The notes under the pieces were generated by a model. The model searched no databases. It saw only the letters and a program-made list of their open reading frames with translations, and was not told where the DNA came from. Positions 38,001 to 52,300 of a DNA stretch of 64,000 nt are shown in pieces (within the stretch, counting starts at the first letter, position 1; each line of letters starts with the position of its first letter). This DNA comes from Motacilla alba alba (taxonomy: Eukaryota; Chordata; Aves; Passeriformes; Motacillidae). The translations under genes were made by a program, and so were the position numbers. The stretch spans positions 39,995,052 through 40,059,051 of the forward strand of contig NC_052018.1 of assembly GCF_015832195.1 (NCBI RefSeq), in the 5' to 3' direction.

Positions 38001-39530
38001 ATCTGCAGTGTTAATATTTTTAAAAAAGCAAAGTTGAACTATGAATCTGGCAGGTAATGTAAAAGGATCATTGTGCTTGACATTCCTCATATTTGCTAAG
38101 GATGTTAACAAATATGAATAAGTATTAGGAAAAAAACATCAAAGCTGGAGGAAATGATGAAAAATCAAGAAAGATAACTAATAAGAATGAGAGGAGAAAA
38201 GACACAACAGTAAACCTACAGAACCCGAAGGAATGCTTTTATTACTTTTTCACTGAAAATGGCTTAAATGGACTTTTGTGAGTGAGGGACCTTATTACAA
38301 TGGATAGTGAGTGATAAGTTTTAAGAGTATTAGTTTGAGGAATTCAAATAAGGTAATTTAGGGGTAAACAAGTCTTAAGAAAGCATGGGCTACATTCAGA
38401 ATGTGGTGATAAACTGATGGGTAAAAGAACAGACTTAAAATAAGTTCCATCTTAGAAATTTTTTGCTTTTTCTGATAGAAAGCTTCTCTTGGACTTTCTT
38501 ATAGAAACTGATTTACTTTTCCAATCTATTTTTCTCATTTCCAATTTATAAATAACTCTTGTGCCAAAAAATTGCATCTGGATTGCTAACTGTCAGTCTG
38601 ATGTTTTATGTTTCAGAGCAACTTATTGTCATTTCTTCTTTAGCCAATCCTTATCCATTTTCAATTTCACTGCTTGCCTAAGTGTTTTCAACTTTAACTA
38701 ACCTTTTTACGTGTTGTTTCATGAAATACCTTGCTAAAATTCAGATGGATATTTCCTCAAGCCTATCAGTTATTAAAAGAAAGCTATTGGTTTAGTCTTC
38801 CTGCAATTAGTATATGTTGTATTCTAAAGCTGGAAATGTCTCCTTTTCTTGATCATACGAAAACAGAGATGTTAGTGATGGTGCAATGAAATCATTGCTC
38901 ATGCAAAGGGAGAGCCTTGTCATCCACACTTTTTGAATAGAGAATTTGGGTCATGCCATTTAAAAAAGGTTTTCTTGAAAGCAGTCTCTTTTTGATACTG
39001 GGGCCTTAATCCATTCCCCAGTCAGACTGAGCATGAATATCATGACTAATCTTTCCTCCATTAAAATTGTTTGCTATCCTAAAATAAATTAGCTGAATCA
39101 ATATACTCTTCCCAAGGTTCCCTAAGGAGACAGGAGCAGCTGCTAGAGCAGCAAGTGCTGCCTGAGCAGTCAGACGCCAAGGCAATGAGGCCACCACTGG
39201 TGTCACCAGGGAGCAAGAAGCAGACCCTTGCAGGGAACTTGGGAGAAGGTTACTCATGGATACCATGGTTTTGCTGAGGCAGACCCAAGAATCAGCTATG
39301 ACTGTCAGAACTGGCAAAGCTGTGTGTTCCTGGAAATGTATAATAGTAACACAAACTCCAGGATAAGGATGGATGCTGCTGTTGTTTCCAATGTGTCATG
39401 CTTTTCTAACTACTTGAACCTCTTGAACAACTGTGTGCAATATCTTCAATTAGTTAATTAGATTATTATGTTCTCAAGGCTAGTTTGAAGTTAAATTTCT
39501 TGCTATTTTGTTTCTTAAGCTTGATAGATA

Positions 39531-39599
39531 TCACAATGTGTAATAATGAATGATCACAATGTGTAATAATGAATGATCACAATATGTAATAATGAATGA
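39531..39599. repeat. Three-copy 23-bp tandem repeat
   Basis: The unit TCACAATGTGTAATAATGAA plus TGA is present at 39531, 39554 and 39577. The first two copies are identical; the third has one G-to-A change. The number of copies is likely polymorphic. Confidence 0.95.
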
Positions 39600-42500
39600 A
39601 TGTAATAGTGAGCATGTTCTCCACCTTTTTCTGAACACTGTTTTCTTCTAAAGACCTGCAATGTTGCAGAGAATAGGAAGAAACAAGGTAAAAAAGAAAA
39701 ATTCAGGCATAAATAAGCTGAAAAACCTGAGCTGGATGCTTTCAATTGGCTTAGTTTGCACAAATTAGCAGACTGGAATTTCTGCAGAGGTGATAAATAT
39801 ACTGATTTTTAATTTTTTTTTCTAAATTGAACTAGGAAAAAAACCAATGCATGAAACAAGTATTTTTTCAATTGAAAAGTATTGTTGGTTGATTTTTATG
39901 GCTTAGTATTTTTATTTTTTATTCTCTGAAAATGAATATTTTTTAAGGAAAGACAGTGCAAACACATTGAGCTTTACAATTAAAATTTGTTCTCAGCCTC
40001 AGAAGAGCTGATGGTAGAACTTGAATTGAAATTCTCCATCAAAATTATTTTTCAATAGAAATAATTCATGCTTTGAAATTAGAAGTGGCATTAGTCATGG
40101 GTCGACAGAAGAAGTCCCCTACTTTAGTTTGAAAATTAATTCTTGACATTTTTGCAATTAGATAACTGAAAGTTTGAAAAGTGGATTTTTTAAAGTGTGG
40201 CTTTAAATAAACCTTCTTGTCATAATAATTTTCTAATTTGTACTAAAAATAGCAAATCAATCTAAAAATATTTTGAGTGTTTTCAATTTACTGACTACAT
40301 GTATCTAAAATTTTTATAGTTTATCTTTTTTTTCCCTGGTTATTTCAATAGGATGGTATTTTGAAATTTAAAATTATTTTTTCCTGTCTACCCCATTTCC
40401 TTGCGATGTTTTCTTGATGTACACTATCAGCTGGTCTTTCAACTTGTCTCCTTAAGCAGTGTATTTTAGTGTTTACATGAGACTTTAATTCAGTAAGCAG
40501 CTGAAGTGGTTTCTGTTTATATGGCAGGGGTACACACTTGTACAAGTTGCAGATTTGTGTATTGTGAAATGACTGAATATGATTATGAAAATCTTGATTG
40601 TTTGAGTTATGATGGTTACTTTCATCAGCAAATAATATAATTTTCAGTATATGATACTGATTCCTTCTTATGCATTTTTTTTCTCATTATCAAATTGACG
40701 GTGCATTTAAATATCAAGGTTCTATTTCTTTTCTTGGTACTCATTTGAGCTGTAAGGATTGTTCTTTTTATAAAAATTGGGTCTTTTCTTAAAACCTCTT
40801 TCTTTGTTCAGCACAACTTCAATGTGTGGGACAATATTCCTTTCATCACAGCAGGGGACACTGTGTATTTGTGGGATAAACTAGTTCCATATTAGCAATG
40901 TGGAATTGTTTCACCTTGTTTGCATATGTTGATCATGCCTTTTGTGATGGTGAGTGTTGGGGAATTCTGTCAGCAGTATTTTTTTTCTCAATAGTTAATT
41001 CACATCCTGTAAATATGATGTTCCCATTAAGCCTAAATGTATTTTTATTGTCTATGACTAAAGGATATGTTGATAATAGCACAAAAATAAAAATTGAAAT
41101 TAGTGCTTAGTATTGATGGCTGAAATGCCAATGCTATAACTCACATTTTGCTGCTTAAAAGAGAATTTCCCATAGTTGCTGTGTTGAAATCTTTTAGGGT
41201 TTGGAATACATGGGTGTAAGAGTTTATTCAGGGCGTTGGAGCTGTGAAAACACTTAGACCATGTGAGTCTCCACGTTGCATACTGAAAGTTTGATACATG
41301 GAGAACTTTGGGAATCTCTCACAGTAGGTCAGGTGCCAGGGCTCCTTGTGAAATGTCTGGTAAGGGAACTTGTGTGCTCCAGTGAAAAGGAGAACTTTTT
41401 AGTCTGGGAATTGAAGTCAGGTTTAGGTAAAAAGTACTCACCTTGGTTGGTCTGCTGTAGCTTTAGACGTGCATGGAAAAAGGAACCTAGGCAATTTAAG
41501 GGTATTGGTAATAAAAGCTTATGTGTTTATGTATATATTTTTATGTCTTCACATTACATACCACTGTTTGATCCAAGTCCCACTTCAGATGCCTCACTTG
41601 ATTTGTTAATCTTACTCTTTCCTTCTTATTTTATCTAAAGATGCGTGTTGATATAAATTATCACTTTAAGTTACTTTTTTATTTATCATGAGAGCAATCT
41701 TGACTACTTTACTTGTGAGTGCTCTGTTGTGCCCATTAGAGGATATAAAGAGAAGAGTGAACCTTTTGTTATTTCTGTAGAAAAATTAATTTTCTAATTT
41801 GATTTTTTAAGTCTGCCTAAAGAAAGTCAAACTTCATTGTAGCTATGCTCTCAAATGCTCTTGATTTCATGGCATTTTTAGGGTTGATCTTATTCTTATC
41901 TATTAAAAAAAAATTATTTTTGACTCAATTTTGCCAGGGAAGGACGGGACTGAATTTTCAGGGAGGCTGTTTGGAACCTACACTATTCGATGCAAAAGAC
42001 CAGCAAAGAAATAATTTACCTAGGAAGATCTTTTTTAAAGAAACCTGCCAGCAAGCTTTTTCCTTCCTATAAGGTTCACATTTAAACAGTTTCTAATGTT
42101 GACTTTTGGCCAACAATGTCTCTTTCTCCTTCTATGATGGAAAGGAACAGCTCAGTAATAAAAACTAATTTCTATGTCTTTCACAATCATGTCCAAGAAG
42201 ACATGCAATTTATAGAAGAAAATTACGAATCACATTATGAACTGCTTAAGAATTTCAAGAAAAACAACAACTTCTGGAAGAAACCATGAAAAAAGTACAT
42301 AGGGACTAATATCTTTTCAGAAGCTTAGACATGGTATTTCCTTTTTTTGAATATCTGTGGTATCTCATAGAAGAAGTTTTAAAACTGAATGACAATTTCC
42401 ATCATGAAAACAGAAGGAAGTTTTTTGGTAAGGTCAAAAGTGAATATTTCTTATGGGGACTATTTGAAGGAAAGTATGTGACCGCATCCAAACTCTTACT

Positions 42501-45387
42501 AACCTAAATACAAATTCACCTACACATTTGCCTCACAAAGCATGTGATTTAATCACATTAATAAAGTGTATTGGTGAGGAATTCTGAGGGAGTGGATATG
42601 AACTGGTCTTCCTTATAACAGTGACTACATTGCAGTCACCAGGCTTTGAAGTGGAAGTGTCTGATCTTTCTAAAGTATAGTTGGGATATGCTAATTTGAA
42701 ACACCAAGTTCATAGCAAGGGAAAAATATTCAAGAGATCAATTATTACTCCTGACTCACAGTGTGTTCAAGCTGTCTTTATGACTTGTCTCTGAGACAAT
42801 AATTTGATTTGACAGGCAGATTGGATGTTATTAAAGGTAAAGGATTTCAGTTACTTTAATGCACATGCAAGGTGTTACCAAGATCTTCTTGAAGAGAGCC
42901 AAGAGGACTGTGGCAATAGTGTGGTCTGCAGGTGAAGGAGCTGGAAAATTTCCCAGTTTTGTAATTGTGTGGTGAATTAATTGTATATAGTTGTCCACAG
43001 AGGGCATTAACTAACAAAATGCATCTCTCACATTAAACATTAAAGTTGATACAAGCACCTTTTTGAAGGAAAAGAGGAATTAACAGTTTAGACTGAGGGC
43101 TCTGTCGGCTACTGGTGTTATTATATTATTTTTTATTATCTAGTATGAAAAATTCATTACCATCTGGATCCCATTTTACTAGATACTGTATACTCATATA
43201 AAATAAAAGAAACCTATGTAGAATCATGAAAACAAAAGAGGAAACTATTGAAAACTAGATAGATACAGGAGACTAAAAGAAGTAAATCATGTATGATTCC
43301 AGCATGCATTAGAAACCTTTTACAAAAGAGTAAAGCATAAGAAAATCTTATTTGGGATTCTCTGGAAATGTTCCTTGGAAAAAAAATAAAACACTTCATT
43401 ATTATTTCACCAAAAAAGGCAAGTACTGATCTGATCATGAAAACATTTAGAATTTAGTGATCCTCAACTGTACTCTTATTACTTCTGTTTCATTATTTTG
43501 CAACTGATGAAACTGGTACAAATGCATGATCTCTTTTTAGGAAAGGTTGCCTCTTTTATATAAATCCCAATGAATTTAGGAATATCTGAAGGAGTTTTTT
43601 TCCAACTTTTGGTGAATTATGTATTATTTCTTACAACATAAATTTATTGGGGGGTGGGGTCACACAGTCCACTAAGGACCTGTGTTCTGGGCATTTTACA
43701 GCAGTCCAATTTTAAAATACCTATTTTCAGACATTTAAGAGCAACAGTTTAGAAAATGTATAATTCATGAAATTCCTTTCATAAACATCCACTACCAGCT
43801 GGTAAACCATTTAAGCCTTTTAGGCTGCTCCTTTGAATTTTTAGAAATATTCATAATAGTAAGAAGCACCCATTACTAGGATTTTAATATGTTTTCTCCT
43901 TTCAAATAATGTATTTTTATTGTGCTCTACTTCTAGCCCTTAATGTTTTGATTTTTTTTTAACAAGAGCAAATATTAGTAAATGCATAAGTAAACTAACC
44001 AATTAAGTCTACTTGTAATTAAATAAATGTAAAATGCCATATGCTCAGTAAATTTCTTAACCCTGAAGATAATAATTACCAAACCTGTCTTGTAATGGCC
44101 TTACTTTCAAAACAGGTGGGATATTCTCTGTCTTTTTGGTTTTTATTAATGGTTTTTGGATGAATACTAAAAGCAGTTACAAAATGTTATAAAGAGCAAA
44201 ACTGTGTTCAAATTTACCAATGCAGACTTATAAAAACTATAAGTTCCTGTCATTGCAGGTAAGGGTAAACAAAGAAATAATTTTCGATCTGTCACATGCA
44301 GCTACAAATCTAAAGGTGAGGCAATTAAAATAGTTTTTTCAACTTTTGGATTGCACTTACATGAATCTTTACAAAAAAAGAGGAATATATTTAAGATATT
44401 GACACTGAAACTTCACTTTCTGAAAGATGCCATTTTAGTCTTATTCCTTTAGACAATCCTACAGTGTCTGAAGAGCAAGTATATAAAAATGTGGATGTGC
44501 TTAAATAATAGTCTAAAAAAGAGAGTGAAAGGAATTTTTTTAGAATTTGACCAGTCATAAAGATGACTCATCAGACTGTGCATCCCAAAATACTTCTATC
44601 TATGTCTCTGACATGCCCTTAGTCATTCTATGATTTTCCTCAGTCTCTTCATGGTTATTAAATACAGAAATATTGTCCAAGATAGTGTATACTCTCTCCA
44701 TATATATTGATATTACTTTTAAATCTGTATTATGGACACTGGGAATAGTCAGTTGTTTTTCTTGCTAAATCAGCATACACTACTCCATAAGTAGTTACCC
44801 TCTTTGAGAAATAAAAATACAAATGCATAAAGTACTGTCAAATATGAAAGGGCTTTCCAAACTGCATCCCATTAGTGACACCGAAGTCCTTTCAAAATAC
44901 CATGAAACCTTTCACAGATCTCTTTCTGCTAATGGTAACTACTATGGTTCTTATCAATGCAATTGATGGTACCAAGCAATTGGATTTTCCAATAACTTGA
45001 TCAAGGGAAAGTTATGGATATGCAGTATGCATTTAAGACTATGGCAATTCAGCCTGAGGAAGAGCTGCCTTCCTTTGGATTAGAAGCAGAGAGGAGGAAG
45101 CTGGAGCTGGTGAGGCAGTTTTGTTTGGTTTCACTTCTGAAGCGAAATTAAATAAAGAATAGCAGTTAAAAGGAATCTATTAGGAAAATTATTGATATTT
45201 TCATTCCCACTAAAAGATAATTTGGTAACTTCTTTAAAATTGCTTTGGAATATATTCTACAAGCATTTTTAAAAAAGATGGAATATTTTTAATTCCTTTA
45301 ATCCTTTAATTGCCTTCATCCTTCCTTATTCACTTCACTTACTCTTTCCCTAGTTTTTGGATGAGAGTTTCTGCCAGTGTTGTTAAT

Positions 45388-45470
45388 ACAAAAACCAAAC
45401 CAAACAAAAAAAACCAAAACACAACGACAAACCCAACAAGACAAACAAACAAAAACCCCACAACAAACCC
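45388..45470. repeat. A/C-rich tract (CAAA/CAAAC units)
   Basis: About 80 bases are nearly free of T and G on the + strand, with irregular ACCAAACCAAAC and ACAAACAAAC units. It is the reverse-strand equivalent of the G/T tracts at 24816 and 46531. The Lys/Gln/Thr/Asn-rich frames over it are low-complexity artefacts. Confidence 0.85.
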
Positions 45471-46029
45471 TGAACATCAACAGAGGATTTACAGAGGAAT
45501 GCAATCAAGAAGGATGCTGCAAATCAAGCCTAGAATCAGAATATCAAGAATTCAAAAACTTTCAGCTGTTTGCAATTACGGTGGTAATTGCTATTTTAAA
45601 ATGTTTTCCTTTTCCCAAAGAAATGCCGTGTTGTTAGCTGAAATTTTAGGGATTTTAAATCACAGCAAGTCTCTGTGCAGCTGATGAAGGCTAAATATTA
45701 TAGGCAATCAAAACAACATATTATCTACATATTTCAGCTGATTAAAAAAAAAGTAGCTTTTTGGAACTTCTTTAAGAAGTTATTTTACTATGTAGTTCTA
45801 GCTAATTACAGCATGTTTTTCAGACCAAAACATTACTGTTAGATATTTTAAAGCAAAATGTGATGGATTTGCTATGTTATTTTACTCTAAAAAATGATTC
45901 TTTATATTTTTGTTGTGAATCAGTTTTGCAGTGCAGTCTTGGTTGTAAACAACATGTAATACATAAAATTAAAATTTCCTTAAAAATACTGTAATTTAAA
46001 GATTGATATATCAACATTACATAATATGA

Positions 46030-46121
46030 GTGGAAGGTGTCCCTGCCCATGGCAGAGGGGTTGCAATTGGATGATCTTTAGAGTCCTTTCAAACCCAGGC
46101 CAATCAATGGTTCTGTGATTC
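46030..46121 (+). mobile_element. CR1 LINE 3' terminus
   Basis: It reads GTGGAAGGTGTCCCTGCCCATGGCAG, then GGGTTGCAATTGGATGATCTTTAGAGTCC and CAATGGTTCTGTGATTC, which is the canonical avian CR1 3' end in forward orientation. Only the last ~90 bases are present, so the copy is extremely 5'-truncated. Confidence 0.93.
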
Positions 46122-46530
46122 CGCTGGGTGCTTTCTTTTAGCAACAGCTCATTAGTTGATGTCTGAAGAACAGATATAAATGTAAAAATGTAAAACGTCT
46201 GTTTGGTCAATACCCAGCAAATTTACAGAACTTGTTTTGAAGATGTATTCAGGGAAAAAAAGACAAATTAGTATTTTTATAACAGTTATTATATACCCAC
46301 TAAGTCTGCATGAAGCAAGTGCAAAGGATTGGCAGGGCAGTGATGACACAGCAGTGATACCACTGCAGTAGGATCAATGTTGCTGGCAGAGCCCTGTGTG
46401 GAAATTTTGAAGTTGGAGGCAAATTTTTGGTGCAGGATCCTGACTTACAGACCTTATTTACAGAAGAAATCAGAATGAGCAATTGTATTAAAGTACTAAA
46501 GTTAAACTGTGCAAGTTTTGTGCTGTGACT

Positions 46531-46572
46531 GGGGTTTTGTTTGTTTGGTTGGTTTTGTTTATTTGTTTGTTT
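46531..46572. repeat. G/T-rich tract (TTTG units)
   Basis: Repeated TTTGTTTGGTTGG and TTTGTTTG units. Low-complexity sequence, the mirror of the A/C tract about 1 kb upstream. Confidence 0.8.
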
Positions 46573-47647
46573 CCTTGAAGGGAGGCTGGAAGGTGTCTGT
46601 AAGTTTAGGATAAAGGAAAGCTTTTAGACACCAAAATTACTGCAACTAACTGTTGGTATAAAATTAAGACTTTGGCTAATCTATTAAACAACTAATTTTG
46701 TACTCACTGATTCATACCATTGAGGCCAAGAGCTTCATAAATATGTAGCATCTTTAGTAAGCTTGTGTGACACTTTCAGAGAAAATAAAGCCAATAACCT
46801 TAAAAATGAAGCAAAAAGGGTTTACAGGTTGAAACCACGTGAAACCACCTAAGTACAAAGTACAAAGTTTAATCCATAGCACTAAATTATTAAATGCTCT
46901 AAGGATGAGAAATATCACATAATTGAAACAGTATTTGAGAAAATGACTTTTCAACATTAGAATGAATCTGTTAAGTGTGAAAATATGATTTTAATCAGGG
47001 CATGTATGTTGAGGATTTTTATACAAGTAAGCTAGTCCTGTGAATCATGGAAGAGGGTCACTTGAAACTTATTTTTATGATATAGAATATAGGAAAAGAT
47101 ATAGGAAAGTTAGGGAGGAAAAAACCTATAATGAGCTTTTGAGTTTTAAGTATATGTTGCTTTTCTGAGTTCATAAGTAGCTTACTTTTTTATAACTAAA
47201 AAGTGAGCTAGGAAAAAGCCCAAAAATACATTTGGATCACATTTATAATGTGGCTACATATTAAGAAACAGATCTCTCATACATCATCTTATGCATTAGC
47301 AATAAAGGGATTTCAGCAAAGGTCTTTGGTTTGTAGGACCTATAAACCTGAATTTAATTATGAAAGAGATACCATGGAGGTTTTTCCCTCATACAAGATG
47401 TCTCTAAGTCTGATATGACATGATTGATATGCATGAGAAAACAGTCATGATTTCAGATGTAAAAAGCCTGAAAGTAAATCTGTAGTATTGCAACTGTGCT
47501 TGGGACAACACCACTTATTTTATTCTATGGAATTCCTGAGCCAGCTGATAGATTAATCACTTTTGACAGTAGCTCACTTTTTGACCTATGTGGCAAGGAG
47601 AATGTCACAGCAGTAGGAGAGGTTCTGTGATAATTGGAAAGTGAAGG

Positions 47648-47720
47648 GGACTTGGTGGTGCAGTAGCTTAGTGCATTAGCCTTTCCCCTCTGGAGACCTT
47701 GGTTCACATTCTGCCTTAGG
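47648..47720 (+). mobile_element. tRNA-headed SINE relic (MIR-like)
   Basis: An A-box-like TAGCTTAGTGCATTAGC is followed, after about 18 bases, by 'CTGGAGACCTTGGTTCACATTCTGCC'. That parallels the 'ctggag...tgggttcgaatcctgg' B-box part of tRNA-derived ancient SINEs. It is degraded and has no clear end, so it is not a tRNA gene. Confidence 0.5.
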
Positions 47721-49263
47721 GTCACTAGTGAAAATTCATACTTTAGTATCCTACCTCTATTTGTACATATGACACAAAAAGGCCCCTATTTGGAAAAATG
47801 TTGTCTTCACTATAAAACGCTGTATTGGCCAGGATCTTAGGGCCAATGTACATTGGTAGAGAACTTTAAAAGCCTTTATTCCTGAAATATGTGTCTGCCA
47901 AGATCACCTCCATGGAAGAGCATTCACTCAATATATTACTAAAAGGAAAAAAAAAAAAAAAAAGGAAAATCTTCTAAGCTGATCTGCATGAAAATAATGC
48001 AAATAATGAAGGAAACTCATCTACAATATAAAAGCTGAAGTGATAGTTTCCCTATTTCCATTTGGAATTAACTCCTGCTAATCTTTCTTGCACTGAAGTT
48101 ATATTTATCTTAAACTGTTTTACTTGAACCTCCTTCTGACTAGGATTTTCAAGTGCCAGAGAAGTGCTATTTCATATGCGGTGGAGTGGAGCAGTGATGA
48201 CATGCAGTGATTAATTAATTCAAAAAGTACATGTTCCCTAAAGGTATCCTGGGAACCACTTTCCAAGCCTCTTTAAAAGAAACATATTGCCTGCATTTAC
48301 AGGTGGTAGTAAGCTGAATATAGATTGGTTATCAGTGATGTACTGCCTTTTATTACATCTGAAGTGCTTACTCTTATTGCCTTGTAACAAGGGTGCTGCA
48401 ACTAATTGTGCTTAATGATCCAATGCAAAGAGCCTGAATTTTGTATTATTAACTCCTCCTCTGTTTATCTTTTCATCTCCTTCAAAATTTATAAGTTCAA
48501 GTTACATTAGGGATTTGAAGCAATGTGTGAACACTTTAACTTCAAAATCCCCACAAAAATGTTAGCTGTGTTTACAATTGTGCGAGAGCTTTTCTCTTTA
48601 AACATGAATTAAAGGTTCAGGATGGGTCCAGCCTGCAAACCTTGGTGACTAAAGCAGTCTGTTTAAGGATGCAGGAGGCATCAGGGAAGATCCACAATTT
48701 TATACCTTTCTTCCAGGCAAGAAGCAATAACAATTATGACTCCATCTCTGGAGCAGATCACAAGAATTTTCAGCTAACCACAGTATCCAGTCTCTATCCC
48801 TTTTTGACAATAGTTTCCCTTTAACTTTAGGGAAACATGGATTGGAGATTAAAACCTATTTTCTCCTTTTTTTTCCTAAAATAATTTCAAAAAAATATAG
48901 AGGGAGTAACAGAATAAGCAAAGGATTAAAGGAAAAAGACCAGACAGAGGATACTTGAACAGAAAGAAGACAAGAACAGAGCTGTTTGACTGATAAATCT
49001 TTCTTTTCAACTGTGCTAGCCAAAGAAAGCCTGAATAAGCATCAACAAATTAAGAAACTTTAATTTAAATTTGTACTTTTAAGTGCGACTTTTAAGTCAC
49101 CTTTTAATCGGGTGATAGGAGACTTCATTTGGGATCTTTGCTTGCATGAAAAATCTTCCAGAATTGTGAAAGCCTTTTAGTGGCTTCTATAGTAAGTAGA
49201 CCCTAGATCTCTTTTAAGTGTCCTAGATTTCTTTGGTTAGGTTTCTTCAGTGGTTAGGTTTTG

Positions 49264-49332
49264 CTGTTGCTGGGGCTTTTTTGTGTGTTTTTTTGATAAT
49301 TTTGGGGTTTGAGTGGTTTTTTTTTTCCCTGA
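49264..49332. repeat. T/G-rich low-complexity tract
   Basis: Runs of T broken by GGGG or GTGTG. No coding or transposon signal. Confidence 0.65.
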
Positions 49333-52300
49333 ACCAGATGGAGTTGATTGGAAATCCTGAATAAGAAGGAGAAGCAACAAAGGATTGAAGGGTGATCATT
49401 TTATGCATTGTAATGTTCACATAAAGGAATAAACTAAGATAGGCTTTCTCTTGGTATACCTGCATCTTGCCAGATCAGCTAATGGAGATCGATGAGTTCC
49501 AGAATGTTGGTAAATAAAAAACCTGAAATAGTCCTTCAACAGCGTAAGCAAGTTGGTCCAGAACATTAATTTTTTATTGTAATTGTATATCTGATGTCTT
49601 AAACCAAACACCTTATGAATAATTCTCTTCCTAAATCAAAATACTGCCTTGTATACAGCCCATTTTCATCATTTTTTCACTTATGCTGTGCCACATCACA
49701 AACGAGGTTCTGAATGAAGTGAAAGATGGCTAGATTGATGAAGCCCTGCTGATGTTAAAGTTGTAGAAAGAGGAATAGTACTGTGTACATATTTTGGAAG
49801 CCTACATGAACCTCCTAAAGAATTTTTTAGGACTGTTAGTTTTGCTTAGCCCTCTTTTCTCAGAAGCCAGATAGTATTTTTACTCAAATTTAGGTCTTCA
49901 GTGTTGAACAGTGCTTCTCACTAATAAGTGGCTATTCATCTTGAGACAGCTGAAATTTGTTTCTATTTGATCCTATGCTCTCACAGATGTGTAGAATTTA
50001 AACATGCTCATTTTAGAGTTTCTTTTAGCTTTTTTTTTTTAATTATGAAAAATAGAAGGTAAAGGTAATGTAGCAGTTGCAATGAAGTGTTCAGATTTCT
50101 AGCTGTTAACAGAAGTGTGTATACTTCTGGGTTTGATATTGAGTTGAGAAAATAATCTGACAACTTATTTTTACACCACTTAAATATTGGTGTGGGGTTT
50201 TTTTAAGTTTCAGTGTTGTTAGGTATGATGCACAGAAGCAGGGTGAGAAAGTGATTTCATGCTCTATTTCTCCAGATGAAGTTTAGTGCTTTGTTGACGA
50301 ATGCTGGCATGTAAACCCAAATTGCAACTTCCAAGGTCTAACAATGATATATTAAAAAATTGTTTACAGAAGTCAGAGGTGGACTTTTATGGGCCCCACA
50401 AAACTTTTGAAATGAGTTAATATCTTATCCTGAAAAAGTTTAGCTTGAAAAAAATTAGCCTTTATTGGTTTTAGTACTTCTTAGGTTTGTGCTTCTAACT
50501 GGTTTATGTGTTTTTAAATAGGTTGTTTGGTGTCAAATTTTTAATAATATTGAACCAAAAAAAAAAGTTAAAAAAATGGGGGCCATGTTGGAATTTTATT
50601 GTCTTGATTGTCTATCAAATAATCTTACAGTTCTTGGCAGGATTTAAAAGGACTAAATTATCTAATCCATGAATATCAGAATTAATCTAGAGCTTTACTT
50701 TTGAAATCTCTAGAGTAACTCTGTCTTTGCTATTACTTAGCCCAGAATTTTACCACGTCACTATTTTTGGTTTTGTTTTTTTTGTTTGTGGGTTTATTGT
50801 AATATTCATGGCTCTATCCATGGCTCATGATGTCTCTGAGAACAGAGCAGATAGGAATTAAAACTTCTTCAGCCAGCCATCAGTCAGCGGTAGCCCAGCC
50901 TCAGCCTTTAATCATTAGCTTACTGCAGCTGGGTTCTTTACTAGGTAGATACATTTTATACATGCAATTGAAGAAAACACAGTTTTAATTTGAAGTAAAA
51001 CAAAGAAATAAATGCAGCGTATTTTTACTGGGAAAAAAAGTTCTTTTAAAAAGTTTTATCAAGCTCTACTCAAAGTCATTTATGGCTGTGATTCTTGTTC
51101 CTACTTCATAATCTCGAAAAAGATTGTCACCTATTATTATAGCAAAGTATTGTATTAGGCTGGTTATCTGACCAGATATATATTTCTGAGATATTTCCAG
51201 TGTTTTATATTTATCTTTGTTTCTTGAGGTAGCTCCTTGAAAATGGAATTTGATTCCATTAGAAAAGTGAATACTGTGGGTTGCATATTGTCAACACACA
51301 AATTTGGAGTATGAGAAAAAATGGTGGAGAATGAGAAAAAATAGGTTATTAGTTTGATAATAGCAGCAAAACATTTAATAATGTATCAGATAACATTATC
51401 AAAAGGTTTATGTAGCTACTTACATTCCTAATGAGAATTTCTGAAAAACAGTCATAATCACTAGTTTATGATAAAGCATCTGAGGCTTCAGATGTTTTGT
51501 CCAACAAGCACTTACATCATAATAGTGTGTAAGTAGGTTTACTAAATAGCTGTAAAAGTAATTATGGCACTCTGATATAAAATTGTTTCAGAGGCAAAGT
51601 TGTTTCAGTCAAAAATAATGGAGTACTTCTGGATGAAGTAAAATTGTGGCACTCTGTGTTCATTGTAGAAACCAGCATACTGCTAATAAGAGTATTATTT
51701 AGCATGAAAATAAGTCTTGTAGCCCCTTCTTCAGGCTCTTGTGCTTTGTTCCTTGGAATGTAGAAATTAGGTAGTTGTGGGTGGGTAAAGCTTTGAGCTG
51801 ACTTTTTCATCCTGCACCCTTGATAGACTTTGCTGCAAAATGTTTCCAGTCATAACTCTACATGACATTAGGGTTATAGCCTGATTATGTGGCTACAGCC
51901 AGGTGCTGTACACCTGACAGATTTCAAAAGGTATAGAAAAGGTGTTAAAGAAGTGTCTCCGTTTTCCAAAGTCCATATCAGGGAGGAATTGGCTGCCTCT
52001 GCAAGTATTTCTAACTCTGTTTTGCTCAAAACAAATATTGAAGTTTGTCTTTCATGTATTTAGAACTCTTTAAAGGAATGATTCCTTCAAAATGACAGTG
52101 ACTCCTGAAAGGATAAAAGCTTAAGAAAATACATAACATACTGAAATATGCACACATATTGTACCTCATCTTGCCTAGTTCTCCATGAAATGTCAAAAGA
52201 ACCTCCTACTGTGATATGTCTGTGAGCTCTGCAAGACTGATTAAATTTCTATATAATGTCAATCGTTGCATCCTGTGAACCATAAATTATAAAATTTGTT

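Larger units (their letters stand above)
32724..46029. other. Noncoding stretch after the candidate second exon
   Basis: No convertase catalytic-domain exon was found: I looked for the motifs around catalytic Asp, His and Ser, such as HGTRCAG or SWGP. The stretch contains a polypyrimidine block (34981-35038), a GC-richer block (39110-39290), a 3 x 23 bp tandem array (39531-39599) and an A/C-rich tract (45388-45470). Open frames of up to 130 codons (36296-36688) have no recognisable domain. Confidence 0.55.

Noticed and set aside
41930..42072. Acceptor-like CCAG followed by a frame with EPTLFDAKDQQ, considered as a convertase 'DPxFxxQW' exon
   Set aside because: It lacks the invariant Trp, the preceding dibasic furin-type site and the catalytic Asp region, so the match is too weak.
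45310..45684. Lys/Thr/Asn/Gln-rich frames of 86-124 codons
   Set aside because: They are produced by the A/C-rich low-complexity tract.
48410..48435. L-N-D-P-M in one frame, reminiscent of the convertase FNDPM motif
   Set aside because: It is only five residues, with no W/Q context and a stop soon after.
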